NCBI GenBank assembly: GCA_945869165.1
Contig: CAMBNY010000017.1
Span: 1-43,211 of the forward strand
DNA: 43,211 nt
Source: Comamonas sp. lk
GTDB taxonomy: Bacteria > Pseudomonadota > Gammaproteobacteria > Burkholderiales > Burkholderiaceae_C
Direction: 5' to 3'
Part shown: positions 34,701 to 43,211 of the stretch, one piece after another
Layout of the letters: every line of letters starts with the position of its first letter
How positions within the stretch are numbered: position 1 is the stretch's first letter
Position numbers and translations under genes: made by a program
Notes under the pieces: model-generated
The model's input: only the letters and a program-made list of their open reading frames with translations
Told to the model about the DNA's origin: nothing
Databases searched by the model: none

Positions 34701-37700
34701 CAAGCTGCTGGACGCCGGACATTCGCTGCTGGTGATTGAACACAATCTGGACGTTATTCGTTCCAGCGACTGGCTGATCGATCTGGGTCCCGAGGGCGGT
34801 GAAACTGGTGGCGAAATCGTAGCTTGCGGTACACCAGAAGATTTGCTATTACATCCCACCAGCCATACCGGCAAGGCTTTGCGTGACTACGCTGCCAGTA
34901 TGGGCGTGGTGCATGAGGTGGCGGAGCCTAGCGCTAAGTATTTGCTCAATGCCTTGGATGCAGGGGATGCGCTTCTTGGTGGCAAGGGAGAGGGCACTTC
35001 TCTCGCGGGCGTAAGCCCGGCGGCGGGCTCCGCATGGCGCGGGCGCAAATCGGGGCCCGCCGCTGGGCTTGCGCCCGGGCCTTTGGACAGCACGAACGAC
35101 AAGCCTGATAACAACATCCGTATCGTGAATGCGCGAGAACACAATCTGCAATCGCTGTCGGTGAATATTCCACGCGGTCAGTTCAGCGTGGTCACCGGTG
35201 TTAGCGGCTCAGGTAAATCCACACTGGCCTTTGATATTTTGTTTAACGAAGGCCAGCGGCGTTATCTTGAAAGCCTGAACGCGTATGCACGCTCTATCGT
35301 ACAACCGGCGGGTCGGCCCGAGGTAGATGCGGTGTATGGCATTCCGCCTACGGTGGCGATCGAGCAGCGGCTCTCGCGCGGAGGGCGCAAATCGACGGTG
35401 GGCACTACGACCGAAGTCTGGCATTTTTTGCGCTTGCTGTACGTCAAACTCGGTACGCAACATTGCATTAAAGACGGAGCGGCAGTCGCGCCGCAAAGTG
35501 CCGACAGCATTGCCGCGCAGTTGCTGAAGACCTACCGCGGGCAGCACATCGGTTTACTGGCGCCTTTGGTGGTTGGCCGCAAAGGCGTTTACACCGAGTT
35601 GGCCGATTGGGCACGTCCGCGCGGCTACACGCATTTACGGGTCGATGGCGAATTTTTGCCCACGCAAGGTTTTCCGCGTATTGACCGTTTCAAGGAACAC
35701 CATATCGAGTTGCCGGTGCTTAGCCTGGAAGTCAAAGCCGCTGACGAGGCTACGCTGCGCGCTGGATTAGCGCAGGCGCTTACCCATGGCAAAGGTGTGG
35801 TGCATGTGCTGAGCGGTCTGGACGATTTACGCGGCGCCATGCAGGCCGGTAGCAGCACGGTAGGCATAGGTAAGCTGGAAGTGTTTTCCACCAAACGTGC
35901 CTGCCCGGTGTGTTCCACCTCGCATATGGAGCTGGACCCGCGCTTGTTTAGCTACAACAGCAAACACGGATGGTGCCCCGATTGCGTAGGCACCGGGCTC
36001 GCCTTGACCAAAGAGCAGCGCAAGGTGTTTGACGATACCGTGCGCGAAGACAACGGCGGGCGCGAACACACGTTTGCCGAAGCCGATGTGGAAGACCTGG
36101 AGGACACCGCCTGCCCGCGCTGCCAAGGCACACGCTTGAATGCGACGGCACGCGCCGTGCGTTTTGGTGGCGTGGGGATTGCTGACATTGCAGCGCTGTC
36201 CGTCAGCGAAGTGCGCGCCTGGGTGCAAAGCCTGCAAGTGGGCGGCGCCATCAGCCAGCGCGAGGCCGATATCGCGCGTGACCTGATTCCAGAAATCCGC
36301 AGCCGCCTGGAATTTTTGGAAGAAGTGGGCCTGGGCTATTTGACGCTGGACCGGGGTGCACCGAGTTTGAGCGGTGGCGAAGCCCAGCGCATCCGCTTGG
36401 CGGCGCAACTGGGCAGCAATTTGCAAGGCGTGTGCTACGTGCTGGACGAACCCACCATCGGCCTGCATGCGCGCGACAACAAAATTTTGCTGGGCGCTTT
36501 AAAAAGCCTGAGCGACAAAGGCAACACGCTGGTGGTGGTGGAGCATGACGAAGACACCATACGCGCTGCCGACCACATCATCGACATCGGGCCCAGCGCG
36601 GGCAAGCGCGGCGGGCGGCTGGTAGCGCAAGGCAGCATTGCCGATGTGCAGGCGCAGGCCGAGTCGCAGACCGGGCGTTATTTACTCCATGCCATGTTGC
36701 ACCCCTTGGAACCTCGGCGTTTTGTGGCGGCGTCTGGTGCGTCTGCGCTGCTGGCTTCTTCAGCGTCCGCTGCGGCAGCCATCGCGGAGAAGAAAACGTC
36801 CGCCAAAGGCAGCGATGGTGCGCCAGTCGCCAAAACCGCCTCTAAAGCCAAGGCTGCAAAAGCCAAAGCGGCAGAGCCAGAAAGCAGTGTGCAAGCAGCT
36901 CCTGCCGAGGTGCAATGGCTCACGGTACACAGCGCCTATCTGCATAACCTGCACTCGGTAACGGCCTCCGTGCCTTTACAGCGTTTGGTGGCGATTACCG
37001 GCGTCAGCGGTTCGGGAAAATCCACATTGGCGCGCGATGTTTTGCTTTCCAATGTGCAGGCGCTGGTGCAACAGCGCGCCACCAAGGCCGGGCGTGATGC
37101 GCACGCGGCGGGGCGCGCACCTGGCCTGATCGGCTGCGAAGCTGTCAGCGGCTATGAAAGCGTGGACCGCGTGCTGGAAGTGGACCAAACGCCGATTGGC
37201 AAAACACCGCGCTCCTGCCCTGCCACCTACATCGGTTTTTGGGACACGATTCGCAAATTGTTTGCTGACACACTGGAAGCGAAGGCGCGCGGTTATGCCG
37301 CCAACCGCTTTAGCTTTAACACCGGCGAAGGCCGCTGCCCCGGCTGCGAAGGCCAAGGCATACGCACCATTGGCATGAGCTTTTTGCCCGATGTGAAAGT
37401 GCTCTGCGAAACCTGCAAAGGCGCGCGCTTCAACCCCGAAACCCAGGCCGTAACCTGGCGTGGCAAAAACATCGGCGAAGTGCTGCAAATGGAAGTGGAC
37501 GAGGCGGTGGAATTTTTCGCCGCCATGCCGGTGATTGCACACCCCTTGCAATTGCTCAAAGACGTAGGCCTGGGCTACCTGACGCTGGGCCAACCCTCAC
37601 CTACTTTGAGTGGCGGCGAAGCGCAGCGCATCAAGCTAGTGACCGAGCTATCCAAGGTACGCGACGACATCACCCGGCGCGGCCAAAAATCGCCACACAC

Positions 37701-37980
37701 GCTCTATGTGTTGGACGAACCCACGGTAGGGCTGCACATGGCCGATGTGGAAAAACTCATCGCCGTGCTGCACCGCCTGGTACGCGCCGGACACAGCGTG
37801 GTCGTTATCGAGCATGATTTAGACGTGATCGCCGAAGCCGATTGGGTCATTGATCTGGGCCCCGAAGGCGGCAAAGACGGTGGGCGTATTGTGGCAGCCG
37901 CCAGCCCGGAAGAGGTGGTGCGCCTTGCAACACACACCGGGCTAGCTTTGAAGCCGGTGTTGGGGCGTAAAGCGGCTTGA
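31795..37980 (+). CDS. uvrA: Tandem-duplicated UvrA (excinuclease ABC subunit A), 2061 aa
   Basis: Two UvrA units lie end to end in one 2061-residue chain, about twice the normal ~940. Walker A motifs begin at 33 (GPSGSGKSS), 713, 1135 and 1736 (each GVSGSGKST). ABC signatures (LSGGE) are at about 561, 912, 1525 and 1938, each followed by a LDEP(S/T) Walker B. Zinc-type CxxC modules are seen near 288/406, 812/837, 1394 and 1848. The start is ATG 31795 with GGAGCG upstream. Between the units (~1060-1105) is a Gly/Ser/Pro linker encoded by a hairpin repeat; a second Ala/Lys-rich linker lies at ~1625-1710. UvrA recognises damaged DNA with UvrB as a dimer; here one chain could make the dimer. No LexA box is visible upstream. 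Double UvrA forms are annotated in other Burkholderiales. Confidence 0.9.
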   Translation: MSEGTIRIRGARQHNLKNLDLDIRTGELTVVTGPSGSGKSSLVFDTLYAEGQRRYVETFSAYARQFLDRMDKPAVDKVEGVPPAIAIDQTNPVRSSRSTVGTMTELNDHLKLLFSRAGQLFDRVSAQAVQHDTPESIYAELMRRAALAGNPRLVVTFPVELPLATSAEELTQWLSASGFTRVHGERVSGERRVLDVVADRFRLESADKARVLEALELAIKRGSGRVHVYLAADGDKSLPEDNFSATAATSGAPEVWSFSTGLHCPQSDIRYQEPIASMFSFNSAVGACETCRGFGRVVGVDYGLVIPNDKLTLRAGAIKPMQTPAWQECQDDLMRHAEAEGIPRDTPWYKLSAAQQQWVLKGSPKWNGKWNQHWFGVDRFFEYLESKAYKMHIRVLLSKYRSYTPCGVCGGARLKTESLLWRVGSQTDADAVLAPAKRFMPQGVQWTGEQLQALPGLCLHDLMLLPLDRLRLFFDRLQVGLEARGPGIRGGAATDAQVEKSSRAADVIPAPSTQGVTSTSIHSEADNKTLKLLLDEIRTRLKYLCDVGIGYLTLDRQSRTLSGGEVQRINLTTALGTSLVNTLFVLDEPSIGLHPRDMHRIIVAMQRLRDAGNTLVVVEHDPAVMLAADRMLDMGPGPGEKGGQIVFDGSTEALKSADTLTGAYLGGRKQVGMGFKRMVGDNTPRLVLEGVREHNLKNVDVEIPLQRLVCVTGVSGSGKSTLVQDVLAPALLRHFGKATDTPGIHSRLLGADMLSEVVFVDQSPIGKTARSNPSSYVGAWDAIREIFATAPLSQERSYTASKFSSNSGDGRCPTCGGSGFEHIEMQFLSDVYLRCPDCNGKRYRPEILEVTIERRSGPDGTLRALNVADVLDLTVSEAASVFAQDRDVIRALQPIVDVGLEYVKLGQPVPTLSGGEAQRLKLAGFLAEAAKAASNSRQPMARRGTLFMLDEPTTGLHFDDIAKLMRALRKLLDAGHSLLVIEHNLDVIRSSDWLIDLGPEGGETGGEIVACGTPEDLLLHPTSHTGKALRDYAASMGVVHEVAEPSAKYLLNALDAGDALLGGKGEGTSLAGVSPAAGSAWRGRKSGPAAGLAPGPLDSTNDKPDNNIRIVNAREHNLQSLSVNIPRGQFSVVTGVSGSGKSTLAFDILFNEGQRRYLESLNAYARSIVQPAGRPEVDAVYGIPPTVAIEQRLSRGGRKSTVGTTTEVWHFLRLLYVKLGTQHCIKDGAAVAPQSADSIAAQLLKTYRGQHIGLLAPLVVGRKGVYTELADWARPRGYTHLRVDGEFLPTQGFPRIDRFKEHHIELPVLSLEVKAADEATLRAGLAQALTHGKGVVHVLSGLDDLRGAMQAGSSTVGIGKLEVFSTKRACPVCSTSHMELDPRLFSYNSKHGWCPDCVGTGLALTKEQRKVFDDTVREDNGGREHTFAEADVEDLEDTACPRCQGTRLNATARAVRFGGVGIADIAALSVSEVRAWVQSLQVGGAISQREADIARDLIPEIRSRLEFLEEVGLGYLTLDRGAPSLSGGEAQRIRLAAQLGSNLQGVCYVLDEPTIGLHARDNKILLGALKSLSDKGNTLVVVEHDEDTIRAADHIIDIGPSAGKRGGRLVAQGSIADVQAQAESQTGRYLLHAMLHPLEPRRFVAASGASALLASSASAAAAIAEKKTSAKGSDGAPVAKTASKAKAAKAKAAEPESSVQAAPAEVQWLTVHSAYLHNLHSVTASVPLQRLVAITGVSGSGKSTLARDVLLSNVQALVQQRATKAGRDAHAAGRAPGLIGCEAVSGYESVDRVLEVDQTPIGKTPRSCPATYIGFWDTIRKLFADTLEAKARGYAANRFSFNTGEGRCPGCEGQGIRTIGMSFLPDVKVLCETCKGARFNPETQAVTWRGKNIGEVLQMEVDEAVEFFAAMPVIAHPLQLLKDVGLGYLTLGQPSPTLSGGEAQRIKLVTELSKVRDDITRRGQKSPHTLYVLDEPTVGLHMADVEKLIAVLHRLVRAGHSVVVIEHDLDVIAEADWVIDLGPEGGKDGGRIVAAASPEEVVRLATHTGLALKPVLGRKAA
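35006..35077. repeat. REP-like palindromic element inside uvrA
   Basis: Left arm 35007-35028 (GGGCGTAAGCCC...GGCGGGC) and right arm 35055-35076 (GCCCGCCG...TTGCGCCC) are complementary over 22 positions with two G-U-type differences. The stem extends inward by four more pairs to an 18-base loop. The element is in frame and encodes the Gly/Ala/Pro-rich linker between the two UvrA units (residues ~1071-1096). Its form is that of a REP/BIME-like unit; no second copy or REP transposase is visible in the window. Confidence 0.75.
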
Positions 37981-38026
37981 GTTTTTGCGCGCGCTGATCA
38001 AATCGGCAGGCAATCTGGCGCTGAAA

Positions 38027-38102
38027 TGGTGCGGCTGGCGGGGATCGAACCCACGACCCTTGGCTTCGGAGGCCAATACTCTATCCACTGAGCTACAGCC
38101 GC
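38027..38102 (-). tRNA. tRNA-Arg (CCG)
   Basis: A full cloverleaf on the minus strand, 76 bases including an encoded CCA. The acceptor pairs GCGGCTG with CAGCCGC; the D arm is GTAGCTCAGTGGATAGAG; the anticodon loop CTCCGAA is held by TTGGC/GCCAA with anticodon CCG; the T arm is GTGGGTTCGATCCCCGC (GTTCGATC loop). It lies between convergent uvrA and the divergent cytochrome gene. Confidence 0.97.
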
Positions 38103-38145
38103 GTCCTGAGCCGACGATTGTAGGTTGTTTCGCACTATGGGCGCC

Positions 38146-38151
38146 TATAAT
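38146..38151 (+). promoter_or_regulatory. -10 box of the cytochrome c gene
   Basis: A perfect TATAAT stands 41 bp before the cytochrome ATG. Only a weak -35 (GGTTGT at 38123 with a 17-base spacer) is seen. Confidence 0.4.
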
Positions 38152-38192
38152 GCGAGGCTGATTTACCCGGCCACAGCCTATTAGAGGACTCC

Positions 38193-38705
38193 ATGAGCGA
38201 CACCAGCCATACTGAAGAAGACCACACTGGTCCGATCAAAACCCCCCAACAACTTTTGATGGCTGTATTCTTCTCGTTTGTTATCCCTATTTTCATCATC
38301 ATCGGTTTGGTCTATTACGTGACCACGCACAACAAGCCAGCCGCGGGCGCCACCAATATCGAAAAATCGTTAGAAGAGCGCATCCAAAAGGTGGGCAGCG
38401 TAGAAATCCGCGACGCCAATCGCGAAATGAAGAGCGGCGAAGCCGTGTTTACCGCGCAATGCTCAGCCTGCCATGCCAATGGCGTCGCTGGTGCGCCCAA
38501 GCTTGGCGATAAAACGGCATGGGCACCACGTATCAAAACAGGTTTTGATACATTGTGGAATTCCGCACTCAAAGGTAAAAACGGCATGGGCGCTCAGGGC
38601 GGCGGAGATTTCGAAGACTTTGAAATTGCACGCGCGGTGGTCTATCTGGCTAATGCAGGCGGGGCCAAGTTCCCAGAACCTACTAAGCCTGAACCTGCCA
38701 AGTAA
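38193..38705 (+). CDS. Membrane-anchored cytochrome c5-type protein
   Basis: 170 residues, GAGGA five bases before the ATG. One N-terminal transmembrane helix (LLMAVFFSFVIPIFIIIGLVYY, ~21-43) anchors it to the inner membrane. After a charged linker, a class I cytochrome c domain follows with heme motif CSACH and a distal Met in GMGAQGGG. GVAGAPKLGDKTAWAPR and IARAVVYLANAGGAKF are typical of the c5 family. It likely carries electrons between the bc1 complex and a terminal oxidase in the periplasm. Single gene, own promoter and terminator. Confidence 0.92.
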   Translation: MSDTSHTEEDHTGPIKTPQQLLMAVFFSFVIPIFIIIGLVYYVTTHNKPAAGATNIEKSLEERIQKVGSVEIRDANREMKSGEAVFTAQCSACHANGVAGAPKLGDKTAWAPRIKTGFDTLWNSALKGKNGMGAQGGGDFEDFEIARAVVYLANAGGAKFPEPTKPEPAK

Positions 38706-38726
38706 GCGGTTTGAGGCCCAAGAACA

Positions 38727-38751
38727 CCGGTTCATGGACCGGTTTTTTTTC
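38727..38751 (+). terminator. Rho-independent terminator after cytochrome c5
   Basis: ACCGGT-TCATGG-ACCGGT forms a six-base stem with a run of eight T directly after it. Confidence 0.85.
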
Positions 38752-38800
38752 GTCTTTATTGTTTGTCGTATCGCACAGGCCCTTGCATTACGACCAAGGC

Positions 38801-39343
38801 CTAACTTTTAACTTCCAAGGCCGCAGGGCTCATTTGGTAGCCAAAGCGCGCGGGCAGTTCAGCCGAGCTTGCTTCCTCGATCGGCCAATGGCGAAGTTCC
38901 AGCGCCTGTGCCAGACTGGCTACATCCTGGGTATGCACCAGTCCGAATCCCAGTGAGGTGTGCAAATAGGGCCAGCCACGTTCGTCCATATAGACCTGCA
39001 CCAGCGTCGCGGCTTGCCTGGCACTGGAGGTGATCGCGCCGTGAGCGTCCACGCGCCATATAAAGGGCGTGGCCTCCAACTCCACATACACGCGCTGCGG
39101 GCCGTTTTGGAAAAACCAGCAGCCCTGGGCATCTACGCCGTAGTTGCGCTCGATAAAGTCGATCAGCTTTTCGTGCTTGAGCATAGAGCCTTTGGCGCCG
39201 GGCAAACCACTGGCAAAGCTGCCAATGGCATGTGTGCGGTCGTCGCGCATATACCAATTGCCACGCGCGTCCAGGCCCAGCCAGCTGTAGCAATGCGGGA
39301 CATTGGGCCACTTGGCCATCGCCTGTTTAACTATGTCGTCCAT
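38801..39343 (-). CDS. Conserved hypothetical protein
   Basis: 180 residues. The start MDDIVKQAMAKWPNVPHCYS, then WLGLDARGNWYMRDDR, is a pattern I associate with conserved Burkholderiales proteins of unknown function. It is rich in Trp, Tyr and His, with beta-strand-like segments (CWFFQNGPQRVYVELEATPFIWRV) and no signal or transmembrane helix. It lies 12 bp after the YheT-type hydrolase gene on the same strand and is probably co-transcribed with it. No catalytic motif is seen, and I assign no function. Confidence 0.75.
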   Translation of the reverse strand: MDDIVKQAMAKWPNVPHCYSWLGLDARGNWYMRDDRTHAIGSFASGLPGAKGSMLKHEKLIDFIERNYGVDAQGCWFFQNGPQRVYVELEATPFIWRVDAHGAITSSARQAATLVQVYMDERGWPYLHTSLGFGLVHTQDVASLAQALELRHWPIEEASSAELPARFGYQMSPAALEVKS

Positions 39344-39355
39344 GTGCTTTATAAG

Positions 39356-40327
39356 TTAGCGTGCGTGTTGATCGAACCACCGGCCCAAAGCCTGCGGCAA
39401 GGTGCGCAAATGTCCGGGCGGCCTGTCCGCGGCAAAACCGACGTGGCCGCCATGGTCGGGTTGCCACAGCTGCACGTATTGTCCAACTTCATACGCTGCG
39501 GGCAAGGAATCGGCGGGGACAAATGGGTCATTGCGTGCATTGATCACCAGGGCCGGTACCCGAACTGCGGCCAAATGCGCCTTGGCCGAAGCGCGTTTCC
39601 AATAATCCTCGGTATCGCGAAAGCCATGCAGAGGCGCGGTGAAGATATTGTCAAAGGCATATAGGTCTTGCGCGTCCATAAGGGCCTTCGCATCAAACAA
39701 ACCCGGGTGCTGTTTTAACTTCGCCAAAGCCTTGGGCTTCATGCTACGTAAAAACATGCGCGTATAAACCAGCCGGTTAAAGCCACGCCCAATGGCTTGA
39801 CCGCTGGCCGCTAAATCTAATGGCGAGCATACGGCGGCGACCGCCCGCACCGTGATGCCCGCGCTACTGCCCGCTTCCTCGGCCCAGCGCATCAGCGCAT
39901 TGCCGCCCAGCGAAATGCCGATGGCATAGACAGGGCCACTATGCACACTGGCGAAGCGTTGCAATATCCATCCGATTTCTTCATAGTCGCCCGAGTGGTA
40001 AGCGCGCGGTGCGCGATTGAGCTCTCCGCTGCAACCACGAAAATGCGCTACGGCAAAGCCTATGCCCTGTTGGCGCGCGTAATCGGCGCAAGCAAGTGCA
40101 TAGTGGCTGGACGATGAGCCTTCCAAGCCGTGGAACATCACCCATAGCGGGGCACCTATGAATGGCTTGGGTGCCAACCAATCGACGTCGACAAAGTCGC
40201 CGTCCGGTGTATCCCAGCGTTCGCGCAGAAAAACGGGCGGCTCACCCGAATAAGTCCGAGCCAGCTTGGCCGCGACAATGGTTTGCAGGTTGCCGCCTGG
40301 CAGCCACCAGGGCGCAAGGTAGTTCAT
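39356..40327 (-). CDS. YheT-family alpha/beta hydrolase
   Basis: 323 residues of the AB-hydrolase UPF0017/YheT family. The N-terminal APWWLPGGNLQTIVAA is the family hallmark. The catalytic triad is visible: Ser in GISLGGNALMRW, Asp in INARNDPFVP and His in DHGGHVGFA. FHGLEGSSSSHYA supplies the oxyanion region. Members are cytoplasmic esterases with unknown natural substrates. It is first in a leftward pair with the conserved hypothetical gene, and starts 61 bp from the atpC stop. Confidence 0.9.
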   Translation of the reverse strand: MNYLAPWWLPGGNLQTIVAAKLARTYSGEPPVFLRERWDTPDGDFVDVDWLAPKPFIGAPLWVMFHGLEGSSSSHYALACADYARQQGIGFAVAHFRGCSGELNRAPRAYHSGDYEEIGWILQRFASVHSGPVYAIGISLGGNALMRWAEEAGSSAGITVRAVAAVCSPLDLAASGQAIGRGFNRLVYTRMFLRSMKPKALAKLKQHPGLFDAKALMDAQDLYAFDNIFTAPLHGFRDTEDYWKRASAKAHLAAVRVPALVINARNDPFVPADSLPAAYEVGQYVQLWQPDHGGHVGFAADRPPGHLRTLPQALGRWFDQHAR

Positions 40328-40342
40328 ACGAAGCCACTATGC

Positions 40343-40364
40343 AAAAACCGCCCGAAGGCGGTTT
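40343..40364 (-). terminator. Terminator of the atp operon
   Basis: On the minus strand AAACCGCC-TTCG-GGCGGTTT forms an eight-base stem with the stable TTCG loop, followed by T-rich sequence. It stands 24 bp after the atpC stop. Confidence 0.88.
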
Positions 40365-40388
40365 GCAAAACAGCGTGCTGAAGAGGCA

Positions 40389-40805
40389 TCAGCGTTTCTT
40401 TTGTAAGCGGCGCAAGGCGGCGATTTGCGCCACCAGCGTGTGCAACTCCGCCTGGGCAACGGCCAAGTCCACTTCGCTTTTGGCATTGCGCAACGCTTCT
40501 TCGGCCAAGGTTTTCGCGGCATTAGCGCGCTCTTCGTCCAAGTCTTTGCCGCGGATAGCGGTGTCCGACAGCACGGTCACGCTGTCAGGTTGGACTTCGA
40601 TGATGCCACCGGCAACGAACACAAACTCTTCGCCACCGTCAGCCAATTCAATGCGCACCGAGCCGGGCTTGACGCGCGTAATCAGCGGTGTGTGGCGCGG
40701 ATACACACCGAGCTCACCGGCTTCGCCGGGTAGCGCAACAAAGCGCGCCTCGCCGGAGAAGATCAACTCCTCCGCGCTCACCACATCAACGTGGATGGTG
40801 TTCAT
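40389..40805 (-). CDS. atpC: ATP synthase F1 subunit epsilon
   Basis: 138 residues. The N-terminal beta-sandwich ([34 protein letters not shown]) is followed by a C-terminal two-helix domain ([20 protein letters not shown]...[21 protein letters not shown]). It couples the gamma shaft to the c-ring and inhibits ATP hydrolysis. Last gene of the operon, three bases after atpD. Start MNTIHVD is the family's usual one. Confidence 0.96.
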   Translation of the reverse strand: MNTIHVDVVSAEELIFSGEARFVALPGEAGELGVYPRHTPLITRVKPGSVRIELADGGEEFVFVAGGIIEVQPDSVTVLSDTAIRGKDLDEERANAAKTLAEEALRNAKSEVDLAVAQAELHTLVAQIAALRRLQKKR

Positions 40806-40808
40806 GGC

Positions 40809-42254
<1,446 letters not shown>

Positions 42255-43121
42255 TCAGACAGCAGCCGCGCCTGCAACGATCTCGGACAATTCCTTGGTG
42301 ATCGCAGCTTGACGCGTCTTGTTGTAAATCAGTTTGAGTTCGCTGATAACGCTACCCGCATTGTCAGTCGCAGACTTCATCGCCACCATGCGTGCCGATT
42401 GCTCTGACGCCATGCTTTCGGCCACGGCTTGGTACACCAGGGCTTCAACGTAACGCAAAAGTAAATCATCGATCACCACATTGGCGTCTGGCTCGTAGAT
42501 GTAGTCCCAGGTCGCACGGGTGGCATGCTTGTTCAGCGATTCGGCGGACAGCGGAAGCAATTGCTCCACCACCGGCTCTTGTTTCATGGTGTTGACAAAG
42601 CGGGTGAAGCACAAATAAATCACCCGGATTTCGCCGGCGACATAAGCGTCCAGCAAGGCTTTCACCGGGCCAATCAGCTTTTCTAAATGTGGGGTATCAC
42701 CTAGCTGCACTGCTTGGGCCAGCACTTTGACGCCGGAGCGGTTCAAAAAACCCAAGCCTTTGTTGCCAATCGCCACCGCTTGCGGTTGCAGGCCCTGGCT
42801 TTGCAATTCGCGCATTTTGTGGTGCATGCTGCGCAACACATTGGTGTTGAGGCCGCCGCACAAACCTTTATCGGTGGTGACAACGATATAGCCCGCGCCA
42901 TTGGCCTGGTTGACCTGCATGAAAGGATGCACGTATTCCGGGTTGGCTTTGCTGAGGTTGGCCGCGATATTGCGAATCTTCTCGCTGTAAGGGCGGGCGG
43001 CCCGCATGCGCTCTTGCGCCTTGCGCATTTTGGACGCCGCCACCATTTCCATGGCCTTGGTGATCTTCTTGGTGTTTTCCACCGATTTGATCTTGCCGCG
43101 TATTTCCTTGCCTGCTGCCAT
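42255..43121 (-). CDS. atpG: ATP synthase F1 subunit gamma
   Basis: 288 residues with CAGGAG six bases before the ATG. It is the central shaft of F1. [49 protein letters not shown] and the C-terminal [19 protein letters not shown] match the family at both ends. It lies 28 bp after atpA and 24 bp before atpD. Confidence 0.98.
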   Translation of the reverse strand: MAAGKEIRGKIKSVENTKKITKAMEMVAASKMRKAQERMRAARPYSEKIRNIAANLSKANPEYVHPFMQVNQANGAGYIVVTTDKGLCGGLNTNVLRSMHHKMRELQSQGLQPQAVAIGNKGLGFLNRSGVKVLAQAVQLGDTPHLEKLIGPVKALLDAYVAGEIRVIYLCFTRFVNTMKQEPVVEQLLPLSAESLNKHATRATWDYIYEPDANVVIDDLLLRYVEALVYQAVAESMASEQSARMVAMKSATDNAGSVISELKLIYNKTRQAAITKELSEIVAGAAAV

Positions 43122-43149
43122 CAGTTGCTCCTGTGTGCGTCAGCGGCTA

Positions 43150-43211
43150 TCAAGCAAAAGTCTTCTTGAAAGCGGTCAGGCCGGCGGTCAGTTCTGCCTC
43201 GGCATCCTTGT
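43150..43211 (-). CDS. atpA: ATP synthase F1 subunit alpha, C-terminal end (partial)
   Basis: The last 19 codons before a TGA at 43150 read KDAEAELTAGLTAFKKTFA, the usual C-terminus of betaproteobacterial AtpA. The rest of the gene lies beyond the right edge. Its position directly before atpG confirms the call. Confidence 0.93.
   Translation of the reverse strand, partial: KDAEAELTAGLTAFKKTFA

Overview
The window looks like a chromosome segment of a betaproteobacterium of the order Burkholderiales, most likely Comamonadaceae (a Rhodoferax/Polaromonas-like lineage). This rests on the hpf-ptsN-hprK order, the hexR-zwf / tal-pgi block, the leucine-degradation genes, a double-length UvrA, and a standard F1 ATPase operon. 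The genus is inference; no 16S gene is present.

Positions 1 to about 11.6 kb are an accessory region. It is patchier and visibly more AT-rich between genes than the rest, and it is full of paralogues and gene fragments. It holds two exported MORN/caspase-like peptidases, one followed by a papain-like (C1) peptidase that runs off the left edge. It also holds three exported proteins of the FGE-sulfatase (SUMF1/C-type-lectin) fold, one of them fused to a FliL-like domain, plus a TonB/TolA-like protein, an exported beta-lactamase-fold serine hydrolase, a small lipoprotein and a 47-residue secreted peptide. Nearly all carry Sec signals, so the module appears to act in the periplasm or at the cell surface. 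Fragments around it include the tail of an HNH nuclease, a ~118-bp repeat present twice, a chimera of an FGE signal peptide and a caspase tail, and two decayed copies of the 3' end of a transhydrogenase beta-subunit gene (pntB) lying as direct repeats on either side of the 3.5-11.6 kb block.

From 11.6 to 20 kb the genes are core: corA (Mg2+ transport), hpf (ribosome hibernation), ptsN and hprK (nitrogen-related PTS), then hexR-zwf facing tal-pgi, the glucose-6-phosphate block with a probable HexR box between the two transcription units.

From 20 to 29.5 kb there is a leucine/isovalerate degradation cluster (mccB, mccA, a 2-hydroxyacid dehydrogenase, HMG-CoA lyase, and DUF1289 plus isomerase genes). 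A HigBA-type toxin-antitoxin pair sits before it, and a VapBC pair sits between the two carboxylase subunit genes. Each TA pair has an obvious inverted-repeat operator.

From 29.7 to 43.2 kb: an MHS-type MFS transporter with an unusual extracytoplasmic insertion, a small membrane protein, a 2061-residue tandem UvrA whose central linker is encoded by a large REP-like hairpin, tRNA-Arg(CCG), a membrane-anchored cytochrome c5, a conserved hypothetical gene with a YheT-type hydrolase, and the end of the atp operon (atpA end, atpG, atpD, atpC) closed by a clear terminator.

The most promising undescribed system is the exported caspase / FGE-lectin / C1-peptidase module, with its FGE-FliL fusion and signs of repeated duplication and recombination.
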